Shown in pieces: positions 12,011 through 25,087 of a DNA stretch of 64,000 nucleotides (the first letter of the stretch is position 1; each line of letters starts with the position of its first letter). The position numbers and the translations under genes are program-made. This DNA comes from Sinotaia quadrata (taxonomy: Eukaryota; Mollusca; Gastropoda; Architaenioglossa; Viviparidae). The notes under the pieces are model-generated. The model was given only the letters and a program-made list of their open reading frames with translations. It had not been told where the DNA came from and did not search any database. The DNA is taken from positions 108,920,360 to 108,984,359 of the forward strand of contig CM054181.1 of the NCBI GenBank assembly GCA_028829895.1, in the 5' to 3' direction.

Positions 12011-12870
12011 GCTGAATGTTACAATCCAGGACAGAAGAATCTTACACATATTTCAAACCTTGTCCAGCAACCTTCTGCTGTTTTAGACATTCAAAAGTAA
12101 CCCACAGGTAATCACAGTAGCAGGTACTGGTCATTCGAGAAGGGAAAAATGTGTTACTGTCCCTACCTAGTCGTTGGGTGTTAAGGTACATCTTAGAATT
12201 ACAACTGATTGGCAAAGAGTCTTAAAATGAAAAAGTAAATAGGCAGTAATATTTACAGGCAAATACCATTTTCATTTTATTTGTTATGTTAGTCTGTTCT
12301 TTAGAGAGAGGTCTTGTAGCCTGCTCAGGACCACTTTGAGAAAGAATTTCATGTTAAACTACGCTATGGCAGCTATTTTGTGGACATGACCTTCAAGAGA
12401 TGTGATACATCTTATGATACTGTGTCGATAGATAAGCTGCAGATATTTCGGAGCGTAATTTCGTTCTTGCTTTTTAAAATTTAAAATAAAAATCAAAACC
12501 ACTAGATCATCATGAACAGATGAGCTTTATTATTATTGAATCATCTTTATCATTATCATCAGCTTCTTCTTGTTGTTGTTACTGTTTCTTCAGAAAACAG
12601 GGTTTATAAAAGAACGACAAACTCATCTGTCTCAGTTTTGAATCTCTGGTGGATATTTGAAAGATTGCTTCCGAAGTAATTTGTAGAGTGTGAAAATATG
12701 AAAATTCCTTCAATGTGAGTTCCTTATCTTCAGGGTTAGATTCATACGTGGCTGATTGTGGAACATGTCATGCCAAACAATCGCATAAATTGAATATTAA
12801 ATGTTTCTAATTTATCAAGCTTCAAAGAAGCATTTTCCTAGATTTGAAACATGCAATAGTGCACTTGTCT

Positions 12871-13080
12871 GTTGATGCGAGAATGTGAGCGTAAATAAGC
12901 AAAAGGTATATATGTATGTGGTAGTTTGAGTTGGAACCCTGTTGATGCGAGAGTGTGTGCGTAAATAAACAAAAGGTATATATGTATGTGGTAGTTTGAG
13001 TTGGAACCCTGTTGATGCGAGAGTGTGTGCGTAAATAAGCAAAAGGTATATGTGTATGTGGTAGTTTGAGTTGGAACGAT
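12871..13080. repeat. 70-bp tandem repeat, three copies
   Basis: Copies start GTTGATGCGAGA at 12871, 12941 and 13011 and end TTTGAGTTGGAAC. They differ at only a few positions. Confidence 0.9.
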
Positions 13081-13914
13081 AGAACTATGAATGATCATTG
13101 TGTTTGATGATAGCTATTTGAACCGAAAGAAGAAGACAATAGTTGCTGTGTCACTGACTGTCTTGAAATTAGTTTCACAGGCGCGTGTCTCCCCCCAAAA
13201 AAAAGAAAAGAAAAAAAATATCAGTGTATTAGCCAGGACATACTTCTCGCAGTTCTGGAAATGTCTCAAGCAAGTCCATTTAATCTTGGGACAGAATCAT
13301 GAGTTTCTGAAAGTTAATGGCATATTTCTCCTATTTATGTAGTACTATTACTCCTGGTTCTTGTATTCCTCTGCATGCAGCTATCTCTCTCAGTCTGGAA
13401 GTCTGGAACGTCGCTAAAGAATCCTGTTTGCAGACGGCAGGAGATTTTGCATGTGTTCGATTGCTCATATTTTCTATTGATCAGAACCCCCAAAACGGTG
13501 TTTTTACTGATTATTTATAATTGTTAATTTTCACTCCTCAAGATAGATAATTCAACAGCTTATGTTTGCCATGGATTCGTTGATGTTCAGATTTTCTGAA
13601 TGGCATTTGATTCTAAGTGTGCCCGCATTTTTGCTTTTTTCCTTTTTTTTTGTTGTGCAAAACAAAGCGCTTCTTTGCTCTTTTATCCAGTTAATTTATT
13701 TTACAATTTATTATTTAAAACGCACTTGAGTCTTTATTAGCATGTTGAAAGAGTTTTTAAATGCATTCTTTGCAGTAAGTGTATTGTTGCACGCAAAACG
13801 TACGGGACAAGAACCTATCAAGCTTTGATTGGCACAGAGAAATGGTTTTACACGTTTATATTAAGGGCAATAAGTTCTGCATGGGCAGCAGTAAAATACG
13901 TTGAAATCTCGTCA

Positions 13915-14155
13915 TGAATGTGACATTAAATCTGACAGTCGGACATTACATTGGCTGTGACATTAAATCTGACAGTCGGCCATATCATTGTGACATTATA
14001 TCTGACAGTCGGACATTACATTGGCTGACATTAAATCGAAGAGTCGGCCATTACATTGACTGACATTAAATCGGAGAGTCGGCCACCACACTGACTGTGA
14101 CATTAAATCCGACAGATGGTCATCACATTGACATTAAATCGGACAGATCTTCACT
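13915..14155. repeat. Tandem repeat of about 30-38 bp
   Basis: About seven units of TGACATTAAATCTGACAGTC plus GGCCATTACATTGGC, with variable linkers. Confidence 0.85.
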
Positions 14156-15588
14156 TTTATTAGTAACTGTATATTTTACAGATTTTTTTTTGTTGTTGTT
14201 GTTGTTTAATGTCAGGTGAGCTATATAGATTACCTTCACCTTGATTGATGACAGTGGACGTGACAGAAGTCTTTATCTTGAGATAGGGGTATTGCCCACA
14301 TTTGATGTGTCAGATTCATCAGAAGGAAATACAATCTGATGAATAGTGACTTTAAGTCTAAAAATAGACATAAAATAATAAAATCTTAGAATAATCTCGG
14401 TGGAAAAGGTTGTAGAATACATTCCCATGAGAGTTATAACCCCAGTCTTGGCCTTAGGGGTTGATCGTATGGTTTTTACTCCAGAACATGATTTCTTAGG
14501 CACATTGAAATAATTATCAACAATTTTGAGTAGAAAATTATCTTATAGTTTAGATGCATTCATTTGAACTTGTGATATATTATTATACTATTTTTGTGAC
14601 TCTGCCTTCTATTTAAATTTATTTTGTAATAAAATAAAAGTTGTCAATACTTGTTTGTATCAATCTTGTGGAAAGTAAGACAGTAAAGGTAACGTGTATG
14701 GCTGAGAAAGTGGTGAGTGGAGTTTGTGTAAGATGTAATCACACGACCCAAAGAGGACGAAAGAGCAGGCAGATAGAGTTACAGAGTAAAATAAATAAAT
14801 GGAAGGGTAATATTGTATAAGATCTATTCGTGGACGGTTAGACTCAAAATTGAGTGAACCCCTGCAAATCTATTACCTATGGCTGAGTGGTGAAATTGGT
14901 GAGGCTGAACAGAGCGTGCAGAAGAAACAAAGCTGTACAAAATAGGTCAAACTGGGTCAAGGAGATAAATGATATGTACGAATTTTAAAATTGTCGCAAT
15001 TGTGCGTATTTCCACTCCTTCCTGTAACCAGACAATTCGTTTCGGCACTAATACACGTTTACTGTGATCTGATCACATTTTTATACAGCGGAGTTAACTT
15101 GGTCGTCACTTTGAATCACTTCCAGTTGTTTCACAGTTCATTTCTTTGAGGATTGACTCCATGCAGCAAGACAATTTTGCCTTTAGCACCGAGTCACTGA
15201 TAATTTTTAAAATCACAATTTAGATGTGCGCTTTTGCCTGACATGGTGTTTGTACTGTACGCGTTCTAAATGAAGGGAAGTAATAGACTAGCCTCCATGT
15301 AAGAATTGTTCAATTCATACTTGTTTCCCTTTTGCAAACCACTTCCGGAATAAGAATCTCTTCTAATTTTTATTGATTTATTTTACCAGCCACGTTGTTT
15401 CACAGCAAGCAGCACGAATGTTAAGCGTTAAAATAGAAATCTGTGTTACTTATAACTGTAAATATAACAATTGTACTGTCATTTAAGTGTCTGATTAGTT
15501 TACAGAATTGATTCAGATTTGTTTCTTGTCGAGAAGTGAAACGCAGAATATATCATTGTATTTGGTATCTCATTCTCAACGCGAGCTA

Positions 15589-15683
15589 GTTTTACTCTGT
15601 ACGTCACCAAGCCTATCCAGTTTTACTCTGTACGTCACCAAGCCTAGCCGGTTTTACTCTGTACGTCACCAAGCCTATTAAAC
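15589..15683. repeat. 35-bp tandem repeat, three copies
   Basis: Units of GTTTTACTCTGTACGTCACC AAGCCTA, separated by short variable ends. Confidence 0.85.
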
Positions 15684-17112
15684 AGCGAGAGCAGCATACA
15701 CAGAGGAAGACGTCAAGAGACTTCAAAGAAAAGGGAGACAACCTGATGTACCCTGGCCGATAGGGGAATATCTGGATTAATAAAATTGAATATTTTGTCT
15801 AATTGTCCGCAATAAAGCCTAAGCCTGAACTGGAATTTTAGGCTCTCCTCAATCCCTAAATAACGAATTTCACTCAAGAAAGACAGCTCAAGAGGAATGC
15901 ATTTAATTTCGCGCAATGAAAGGTCTGCTGATGCTGGGCGTAAACAAAAGTGGTATCGCACATAGACTTTTTGTAAAGGACATTTCACCGAAAAGTCAGG
16001 TGATTGGTCAATGACAAAAGAGCTTTGGCCACAGAACAATGTGTTTATGGAGATGAAGGGGGGAGGTGTTGGATTGCCAGACATTTCGCACGTATATTTT
16101 TCCAAAAGGACATTTGACCCTTACGTCGAGCAAGACATATTTACACAATAAAACTACTATCGTCTGCCATGTGCGCTTCGGATTGTAAACACGAAATGGA
16201 TTTATACAGTACTGATTAAGCGAGTATTCTTTTTTTTTCAACTATTATAAAAGCTCTTGAAAGTTCATGATTTAAAAAAATAATTAACTTGGGCAACGCG
16301 CTAGGTATATCTGCTAATAAGCTGATAAAATGGTGATTTTTATGAATACCGACCGTTTGTATCATATGCAATTCACAGATACATTTAGACAGGTGGGGCA
16401 CAGATCTAACATTGTTTCTGAGTTTAACCAAAGACCTTTACAGAACTAGGAGTAGGATGTCTTGATTTAGGCAAAGGAAGACTTAAGTGAAAGTCTGGAA
16501 CCAATCTTGGAAGAGAAAATTTAGCAACTGTGAGAGAATGAGAAATACATAATTTACATCATATACTTTCTACTGAATTGTATGAACGAAGAATGTGCAT
16601 CGATTATTGTACGTTGTATATACCATGATTTCAGAGATCGATCATAAGTAATTAAGATAAGTTAGAAATAATTAGAGAAGGAGCTAAATGAGAATCCTAG
16701 TTGTCTGTTAAATGGTTCCAGTCTATCAGCTTCAAAGGAATTGATTTGAGTAAAGGTCAAAGGTCAATCTCCTATAAGTCTATGTTGGAGTCTGTTCAGC
16801 CAGCTTACGTAAAGAGAAGGTTACCGTTTGGTGTGTGTTCGATCCCAGCGGCTGGACTGGCTGCACGTGCAGTATGTGAGTGATTATCCAGAGATCTAGT
16901 GTCTGATCTGATCTCCACAGGTATGAGAAGAGAATTAATTGTCATTAGTTCCCAGTACGAATGTTTTCCTTAGTTCTTTACTCAGCAGAGTCTAACTCTA
17001 GTACGTTGACCTTTCCTTGAAATTTATCGTCGTTGCTAGGGTGTTGCAACACGTTTAATCGATCCTTGACGTAGCCCTTGCATTGCCATTTAAAATGCTG
17101 TTTGCTGAAATT

Positions 17113-17217
17113 CTGAGTCAGAACAAATTCACAGAAAAATGCGACTGACTTCACGGCTAGAAACAGTTATGAGTCAGATCAAATTCACAGAAAAATGCGA
17201 CTGACTTCACGGCTAGA
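17113..17217. repeat. 56-bp direct duplication
   Basis: Copies start GAGTCAGA at 17115 and 17171 and run through GACTTCACGGCTAGAAAC, nearly identical. Confidence 0.85.
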
Positions 17218-19025
17218 AACTTACTTGTATCTTGAATACACCATTACATTCTGTACGTATCCAGTTGCTGAGGTCCATGGAGAGATTTCTATTTCTATTG
17301 TTTACATATATTTTAACACTATAGTTTGATGGCCCAGGTATGAAATATACTATAGATTGCTTTTCCGTATCGTCCATGGTCTATCATTTTATCATGTTAT
17401 GATCCTAGCATAATATATTTCATGAATAAATTTACAGAATACATTTACAGAGCCAGTCTTGATTGGACTTCCATAATTCATTTAAGATCTTCAACACTTG
17501 TCATGGGTGTAGAAGCATCTTGACAAGATCACATCTGCTAGCTTAGCTGCTGGGTGCTTCCGCTTATGTTTTAGTTCAGTGAACTGAGTAAAACTCTTAT
17601 GTTGCGGTAAACAACATGGTCATAAGTGCTCTATACAAATAGTTCAGAATACAAAACAGTAATCATACTGTGTTGTAGTCAGTAGAGAGTGTATAGACAA
17701 GTGTTCGAGTGTACAGACGTGTAGTATAGCAGCTAGTGTGTGTGTGTGGGGGGTGTCAATGAGATTAATGTTGCGTGTCAACGAATGTACGAAAACAAAT
17801 ATGCAAATCTCTAGAAATCAGTGCAGAGTTCATAAAAAAAATTACTGTGCAAAGAACGGCTGATTATGAAAATGCTAATTGAGGAACATGAAATCATGGG
17901 TATTCCAAACGATGACGGGATTAAGATAACTAAGGAAGTCAAAGGTTAACTGTTTTCGTTGCTATCGTTGCTATAATGAATGATATGACCATATAACCAC
18001 TAAGGTTGTGCAACCATTTAGGAATTACAGAAACCTTTAACTGATATGTCTAATCTAAAAGTTGAGAGAATTTTTTCATCGTTGTAATTCTACTTTCAAT
18101 TCTGAAATTCTTTTACGAGTAATAGCCATGTTCCGTAGCCACTTGAGAGATTAAAGTGTCGCCAGTAGCTTGTTGTGTCTGCATGCCTATGCTACGAATG
18201 ACGTACACATGTTCTAAATGCATTATCATATAGTGGGTTTTTTGTTTTTGTTTTTGTTTTGCTGCAGACTATGGGTTCAAACCATAACAAATTGTCTTGT
18301 AAATGCTTTGTGTCAGATGTACGTCTAAGAACACACTGCGTGACTTTTACAAGTGTCTCTCTATCTTAAGGAAAGAGCTTCTGGCCTGGGCTGATTTTGT
18401 TCTGGGGATTGAGTGGTTTCTGGGGAGAACGAGACCATTTATAGTTGCTCACTCACCCCATTCGCTCAAGGGTCAAAGAAATAAAACTCATGCTACCTAA
18501 AAAGATTGATTTATTTTCTAGTCACGCACTTTGTCAGTTATGCACTGTACATTAAAGCTTCCTAGCTTTAACTTACAAATGTAAACAAACTGAAGATACA
18601 TGGTCTGTGATTTGATCTGTCCTGGATTACGTGAGCTAAATTTTATTCAGACATAGATACTTTTCCTTATGTCTTAATGATCCACTCTACCCACCTTAAA
18701 AGAGAAAAATAGCTTGTTTGTTTGCTTTGCATAATCATGCTAGTTTAGGGAACTATAACAAGGATATGTATCTTTTTTAATATAATATGTTTATAGAGAG
18801 ATAATAAATTATTTATTTGACTTGCTTATACATTACCTGGAAAAAGAGGGTTACATTTCTTTGCCTCATATTTAAACAGTAATTGCCTGAAATATTGTAT
18901 CAACTCGTTCTTTCTTGGTGTATTACGTCATCAATTTGTATTACTAATTTCAAGGACACTTTAGGGAAGATTATGAACGGAGATACATCATAAAGTTAGA
19001 AAATAATTTAAAATTACACCTTGTG

Positions 19026-19333
19026 TAACCATGCTGTCTTATGTTATTTCTTGTTGAATACATTTATTGTTGATACATAGACCACTCGTGTTAGCTTGAC
19101 TCACATGTTATATATTGTAGTCACCTGAATTACTTACTATCCTGGCTGTATGTATCAGGGGGCTTGAGCTATCTTCTAGAACTATCACTTTTCTATTCTA
19201 CATTATCTAACATTCATCTTTCTAACACGTGTAGCCAGCCAGAAAGAGTGTTTTCGGGACTAGCCTAAGGTTACGGGCGGCCCGGGGTGGTGGAGAATTA
19301 ACATCATGCCCATCTCCCAGCAAAACGTCACGC
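19026..19333 (+). repeat. Dispersed 310-bp repeat, copy 1
   Basis: Begins TAACCATGCTGTCTTATG and ends CCCAGCAAAACGTCACGCG. A second copy at 45634-45946 aligns over its whole length, at roughly 85 percent by eye, in the same orientation. No TIR, poly(A) tail or coding frame is evident. It may be a SINE-like or MITE family member. Confidence 0.8.
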
Positions 19334-20049
19334 GTAGTCAGTGAAATGACACAACGAGCAGGTTGGTAGCATTAACTGTGCATTTGCGGTGATGTCTGAA
19401 TAAAAGTCCCATCAACTCCTATTTATAGACAGAAAGTAACAGATTGCTTTAGCATTTACATATGCTTACACCTGTCTCAAAACAGACGTAAATACACACA
19501 CACACACACACTAAAAAATGTGTGTGTTTTGTATGCGTGTGAATGTCTGTGTGCATGCGAGTGCATTCTTAATTTGATGTGTATATTCCATTTTGCAAGC
19601 TTTACATCACAGTTGGTTTTAACGTTGTCGATTAATGTCCCTCACCGTCCCAACACTTGACCAGTAACAATATCCTTAAGAATAATACATCTTACATCAC
19701 AAATGAGCAAAACTAAACTATTGATAAAGACGGACACACAGAAATATGCAACGTTTATTTAAATATATGTTTTAGTGTTAGGGACAGTTTGCACTAACAT
19801 TTTGATATTAGGCTGTCCATTTTCCCTACAAGAAATTGAAAGCTCGGACGTGAACCAGGACGCGTTCGATAAGTTAGTCCACTCGAAAACGTTTGCCGGA
19901 GGTATTATAAAATGAATTGTCAACTTCGACTGTCGCACAGTCCCTTTATGACGTAATAAATAGCTTAGTAATCTTCCCTACAATAGCACCTCACAGCTAT
20001 AGACTGTATTTTTAACTTTAACAAAGCTACCAAACCAACAATTAGTTGT

Positions 20050-20226
20050 GAGATAATCATCAACAGAAATACCTATTAATTAATTATAAACAAGATATAC
20101 TGTCGGTATAATCATCAACAGAAATACCTATTAATTAATTATAAACAATCTATAGTGTCGGTATAATCATCAATAGAAATACCTATTAATTAATTATAAA
20201 CAAGATATAATGTCGGTATAATCGAA
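20050..20226. repeat. 56-bp tandem repeat, three copies
   Basis: Units start AATCATCAACAGAAATACC and continue through TTAATTAATTATAAACAA to TGTCGGTAT; a fourth copy is only started. Confidence 0.85.
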
Positions 20227-20524
20227 TCGACAGCTGGTAGGTCACAAACAACTCACAGTAAGCATAGTGTCGCTTTCTAAATGTGACGGACACCTAAGAC
20301 AATGTTTTACCCACACTGTGCACGGGGCAAATCACTTATCTTCTCTCGATCTATGCCATCGATCTGCGACGAAGATATAGATTCTTACAAATTATGCATC
20401 TCAATACCAGAAATACTAAACATTTGCAACATTTCTACCACAATCACACTATTCTTTATCATTCTTGATGTCCAATATTTTAACATGAAGAATCTGTATA
20501 AAGTAGCTTTCACGAGCCAGTAAG

Positions 20525-20905
20525 GAAGAAGAGGAAAGAGCGTGACGTGACAATACTGAGAAGAGTGTGACATGATGCGAGTCAGTACTGAGAAGAGTAT
20601 GACATGACACGAGCCAGTACTGAGAAGAGTGAGACACGACAGGAGCCAATACTGGATGTGACATGTCACGAACCCAATGCTAAAAAGAGTATGTCGTGAC
20701 ACAAGTCAGTACTATGAATTGCGTGACATGACCACGAACTGATACTGAGTGTGACATAACAGTAGCCCATACAAAGAAGAGAAGGTCGTGACACAAGTCA
20801 GTACTACGAATTGCGTGACATGACCACGAACTGATACTGAGTGTGACATAACAGTAACCCATACTAAGAAGAGAAGGTCGTGACAATAGTAAGAAGAGTG
20901 AACTA
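20525..20905. repeat. Degenerate array with higher-order structure
   Basis: Short units around GTGACATGACACGAGCCAGT ACTGAGAAGAG. In 20690-20880 a longer unit of about 104 bp is duplicated. Minus-strand open frames here are repeat by-products. Confidence 0.75.
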
Positions 20906-21414
20906 TGAGAATTGTGAATGAATGCTTGCACAGTTTGCGCCCGACATTGAAATGGAAAAAAAGGTCTCTGTGTTTGGAGGTCACTGAGTCATGCACAAAA
21001 ATATAGAGTTCTATAGTTCCACAAATAGTATATTAAGAGAACATACTGATTATGACGTCATCTTACGGAATTTCTGACATTTTCAGGTCGCTACTACAAA
21101 TAAATTTGAACGCTTACGAACTGTTCTTAGAACATTTTAATTCATTTGCAATTACTTTATTCTTAAAACTAAGCCATTAGATGAGAGAGAGGGGGGAGGG
21201 GGCGCAGAGAGTTGTCGAAAGGGAGCATATTGCAAAATATTCTTAAACGACATTAAGGAAAACGGTATTAGAGGAAAGCGTGTCGTGAAAAACTGTTATC
21301 TCCCCGAGGAAATTTTTGCTGTCTGCATAATACTGTAAGGACACGATGACGATTTGGATTTGACTAATATATTTATTAGCGAAACTTCAATCGACACCAT
21401 TTGGGCATACTTCT

Positions 21415-22108
21415 GTCATTTTAGCTTCTAGTATTTTAATTTATTCACCTATTATTTGTCATTTTAGCTTCTAGTATTTTAATTTATTCACCTATCATTT
21501 GTCATTTTAGCTTCTAGTATTTTAATTTATTCACCTATCATTTGTCATTTTAGCTTATAGTATTTTAATTTATTCACCTATTATTTGTCATTTTAGCTTC
21601 TAGTATTTTAATTTATTCACCTATCATTTGTCATTTTAGCTTCTAGTATTTTAATTTATTCACCTATCATTTGTCATTTTAGCTTATCGTATTTTAATTT
21701 ATTCACCTATCATTTGTCATTTTAGCTTATAGTATTTTAATTTATTCACCTATCATTTGTCATTTTAGCTTATAGTATTTTAATTTATTCACCTATCATT
21801 TGTCATTTTAGCTTATAGTATTTTAATTTATTCACCTATCATTTGTCATTTTAGCTTATAGTATTTTAATTTATTCACCTATCATTTGTCATTTTAGCTT
21901 ATAGTATTTTAATTTATTCACCTATCATTTGTCATTTTAGCTTATAGTATTTTAATTTATTCACCTATCATTTGTCATTTTAGCTTATAGTATTTTAATT
22001 TATTCACCTATCATTTGTCATTTTAGCTTATAGTATTTTAATTTATTCACCTATTATTTGTCATTTTTGCTTATAGTATTTTAATGTATTCACCTATCAT
22101 TTGTCAAT
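21415..22108. repeat. 43-bp satellite-like array, about 16 copies
   Basis: Unit GTCATTTTAGCTTATAGTAT, then TTTAATTTATTCACCTATCATTT. Early copies read CTTCTAG and later ones CTTATAG, so two variants were amplified in blocks. Edges are slightly diverged. Confidence 0.95.
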
Positions 22109-22646
22109 TTTCCTTTAGTCACTCGTGTTTTGTTATTAGTTTCAAGTTGCAATTTCCTCCTATGTTTTGTTGATGATGTTTGCTCTCAATATTTTTATCC
22201 AGTCAGTTAATTACAATATAAATTCAGAAGACCTCGAATAAATAAAATATTTTAGTCTGCTTGATATGTAATAGAAATTACCCCTCCATATTTATCGCTG
22301 CCACTCCCTAAAATCATAAACATGACAAAACTCGTCCATGTGTACTCCATATTTAGATTTAGAATTAAAAGTGACGCATATTCAGAATTTAAGCTTCACC
22401 CAGTCGCCTCCAACTCTCCCCCACAAATGCAACCTCTCCACCCGGATTCACTCCTAGCATACACTACCGGGTGTATTATTAGTAGTTAGCCTGCTGAGTG
22501 AGGGGGAAAAGTATAGGGTTTAATATTTCCTCCAAAATTAAAATATATTTACTTTTGCCAAAGTGTTTGATAGTCTGTTGATTTAATTCTCGTATACAAT
22601 TTCAATAAAACAACAGCGAGACGGGTACAGAGCGCTAGCGTGTAAA

Positions 22647-22650
<4 letters not shown>

Positions 22651-22716
<66 letters not shown>

Positions 22717-22723
22717 TGTGTGT
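22651..22723. repeat. (TG)n(TGCG)n microsatellite inside a transposon terminus
   Basis: TG dinucleotides followed by TGCG units and a final GTGTGTC, starting 3 bp inside the left end of the hAT element. Confidence 0.95.
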
Positions 22724-23339
22724 CAATTGTTTTGGCTCGGGGGCCACTTTGAGAGGGCTTTGATTAGCGGAGGGCCGCACCTTCTAAAACAGACCGTACT
22801 CATTAGTTAACATAAAATTTCATTTAATGATATGTTTAAATTCCATAATAATAATAAATAAATAAAACTAAAACAATAGTGAAAGACAGAGAAGGTTTCA
22901 TTAAATTTATTTATGTGCAAATTACACGTCAGCTATCACAAGTAATTTAATGAGACAAATGTAACCTCTCACTCTTTCTTACATTTCTTTTGAAATCAGG
23001 AGTGAGGTTGCTTGTTGAGATCCTCATCACTGCCTGCAAGTTTCTGTCAGTCATAGAGGATCTATTTTTACTCTTATTGGTTTTCATGCAAGTTTCTGTC
23101 AGTCATAGAGGATCTATTTTTACTCTTGTTGATTTTCGTGCAAAAAAATTGCTTACAAATATATATGGATCCAAAAATAGAAAACATTTTCCCAGCAAAT
23201 TTCTTCACACATGGAAATTTGTTCGTAGATAGAGATTTGTAAAATTCTATCAATGTCACAGAATTAAACATTTCTTTCAGCATGTGATCTGACTGCATTT
23301 CTGTTAGTTCAAACTGCACCTCCTCAGATGCTGTATCAA

Positions 23340-25087
23340 CATCAGCAGTGAAAGGATAAGATTAGAAATCGAATTCGTGGTAAATTTTCTCGAAATCCTG
23401 AAATCTTCTTGTGACCTCATCCTCTAAACTCAGCAAACGATCCCTAATCTTGGAAGAAACACTTGCAGGCACTTTCTGTTTTCCTTATACAAGGAAATGA
23501 CAAAACTTTGCCATCACCTGCTTGCCTTGCAAATAGACTTAGTTTTGTTTTGAATGATCTCACATGCCTCAACATTTCATGTGCAAACAACCCCTTTCCC
23601 TGCAATGTCACATTCAATTCATTTAATTTCTCAAACATATCAGCTGCAAACATCATCTCATATCTCCACTTCTCACATCCCATTTTGGTCACAAAATCGC
23701 ATGAAATCCCGCTCATGTCCAGAAAGGGGAAGATTTCATTCTGTAATACACAAACCCATTTTAGCACTTTGCACAGGCTCAACCACCTAACAGTATTGTG
23801 GTAAATCACATCTCCATACTCTGCCTCCATATCCTCAAGCAAAGATTTAAACTGTCGATGGTTGAGCGCCCTTGCTCTGGTTGTGTTCACCACGCTCACT
23901 ACAGGATCCACCATATGCTTTAGGTCCAGTGCAGCTTTACAAAGGATTTCCTGATGCAAAATACAATGAAAAGACAGGATCCACCACATGCTTTAGGTCC
24001 AGTGCAGCTTTACAAAGGATTTCCTGATGCAAAATACAATGAAAAGACAGGATCCACCACATGCTTTAGGTCCAGTGCAGCTTTACAAAGGATTTCCTGA
24101 TGCAAAATACAATGAAAAGACAGGATCCACCACATGCTTTAGGTCCAGTGCAGCTTTACAAAGGATTTCCTGATGCAAAATACAATGAAAAGACAGGATC
24201 CACCACATGCTTTAGGTCCAGTGCAGCTTTACAAAGGATTTCCTGATGCAAAATACAAGATATCACTGTCTGGGTGTTCTGCTTTTAATTTGTTCTTTAA
24301 AAGGTTAACCATACCCACATTTTTTTCAGTAAATGCTCTGGCCCCATCTGTTGTAATGCTTGCCATTCTGTTCTATGACAAGGCACTTTTCTCCACACAA
24401 TTCACAGCATACTCAAACAAGTCCTGACCAGTGGTTGAATTTTTCATCGATTCCAAACCAAATAGTTCTTCTGTGATGACGAAATTTTCATCAGTTCCAC
24501 GGATAATGATAAGTAACTGTGCAGTGTCTTGGTTATCAGTGCTCTCAACTAGTGCGAAAGAAAATCAAACAAAATCTTTGCTCGCAGTGTTAGCTGTTCT
24601 GTTAGTTCGTCACTGATTAATTCTATGCGCCGCATTATAGTCCTTCTTGATAATGAAATGGTTTCGAATTTACTTCTCGCGTCAGGGCACAGGATGCTTG
24701 CGTAATTTACCAAGTACTGCTTAACAAACTCGCCATCAGAAAATGGCTTGTTGTTTTTAGCGAGGTTGTATGCTACCAGGAAGCTTGCTTCTGTAGCACA
24801 ATCATGAAGTGTCAATTGCTTCATATACGGTCTGTTGCTTCTTCTGTTTCGTAACACACTCTACAGCTTTTTTCCTGCGTTCTTCCTCGGACATTTTACT
24901 ACCAAACTCGCCAGGTTTTGTTTGGTGGTGTCGTTTCAAATTGTATTCCTTGAATGCGGTAACCGTATCATGACAAAATAAACACACTGTCTTATTCCCC
25001 GAATTACTAACGAAATATTTGTGTGTCCAGTCTTCATTGAACGCACGGCATTCTTTTTCGATTTTGCGTTTTTTTAGTAGGGTTCAT
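23340..25087 (-). pseudogene. hAT transposase, GTF2IRD2/ZBED-like, degraded
   Basis: Read on the minus strand from an ATG at 25087. A first segment encodes a BED/SPIN-DOC-type zinc-finger region (CLFCHDT, then H-x4-H type HH near the end of the motif). A second (about 24857-24549) is Lys/Arg-rich with the DARSKFETISLSRRT stretch. A third (about 23989-23444) has HQEILCKAALDLKHM, ALNHRQFKSLLEDM and YHNTVRWLSLCKVL, hallmark motifs of GTF2IRD2/FAM200-like hAT transposases. It is broken by a one-base length change in a T run (25069-25075) just after the start, by a 73-bp tandem expansion (23901-24255) that shifts frame, and by further stops. It cannot encode a full transposase. Confidence 0.85.
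23901..24255. repeat. 73-bp tandem repeat inside the transposase
   Basis: Nearly five copies starting ACAGGATCCACCA at 23901, 23974, 24047, 24120 and 24193. The unit is a piece of transposase coding sequence. Because 73 is not a multiple of three, each copy changes the frame. Confidence 0.95.

Larger units (their letters stand above)
12100..22640. other. Intergenic DNA, arrays only, no supported gene
   Basis: Apart from the repeats listed separately, no open frame here had recognisable protein sense or flanking splice sites. Polyadenylation hexamers occur near 12484 and 14628. CpG-containing stretches at 15700-16200 and 19250-19340 differ in composition from the surroundings and may be old insertions. 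Confidence 0.5.

Noticed and set aside
15713..16241. Two overlapping minus-strand frames (130 and 77 codons) with similar internal words (VKCPLQKVYVR and VKCPFGKIYVR)
   Set aside because: No recognisable domain, no splice sites or start context, and the similarity comes from a short diverged DNA repeat. Possibly an old insertion; not called as a gene.
16836..16860. tRNA B-box-like word GTTCGATCCC, a possible tRNA or SINE
   Set aside because: No A-box at the right distance and no cloverleaf could be folded by eye.
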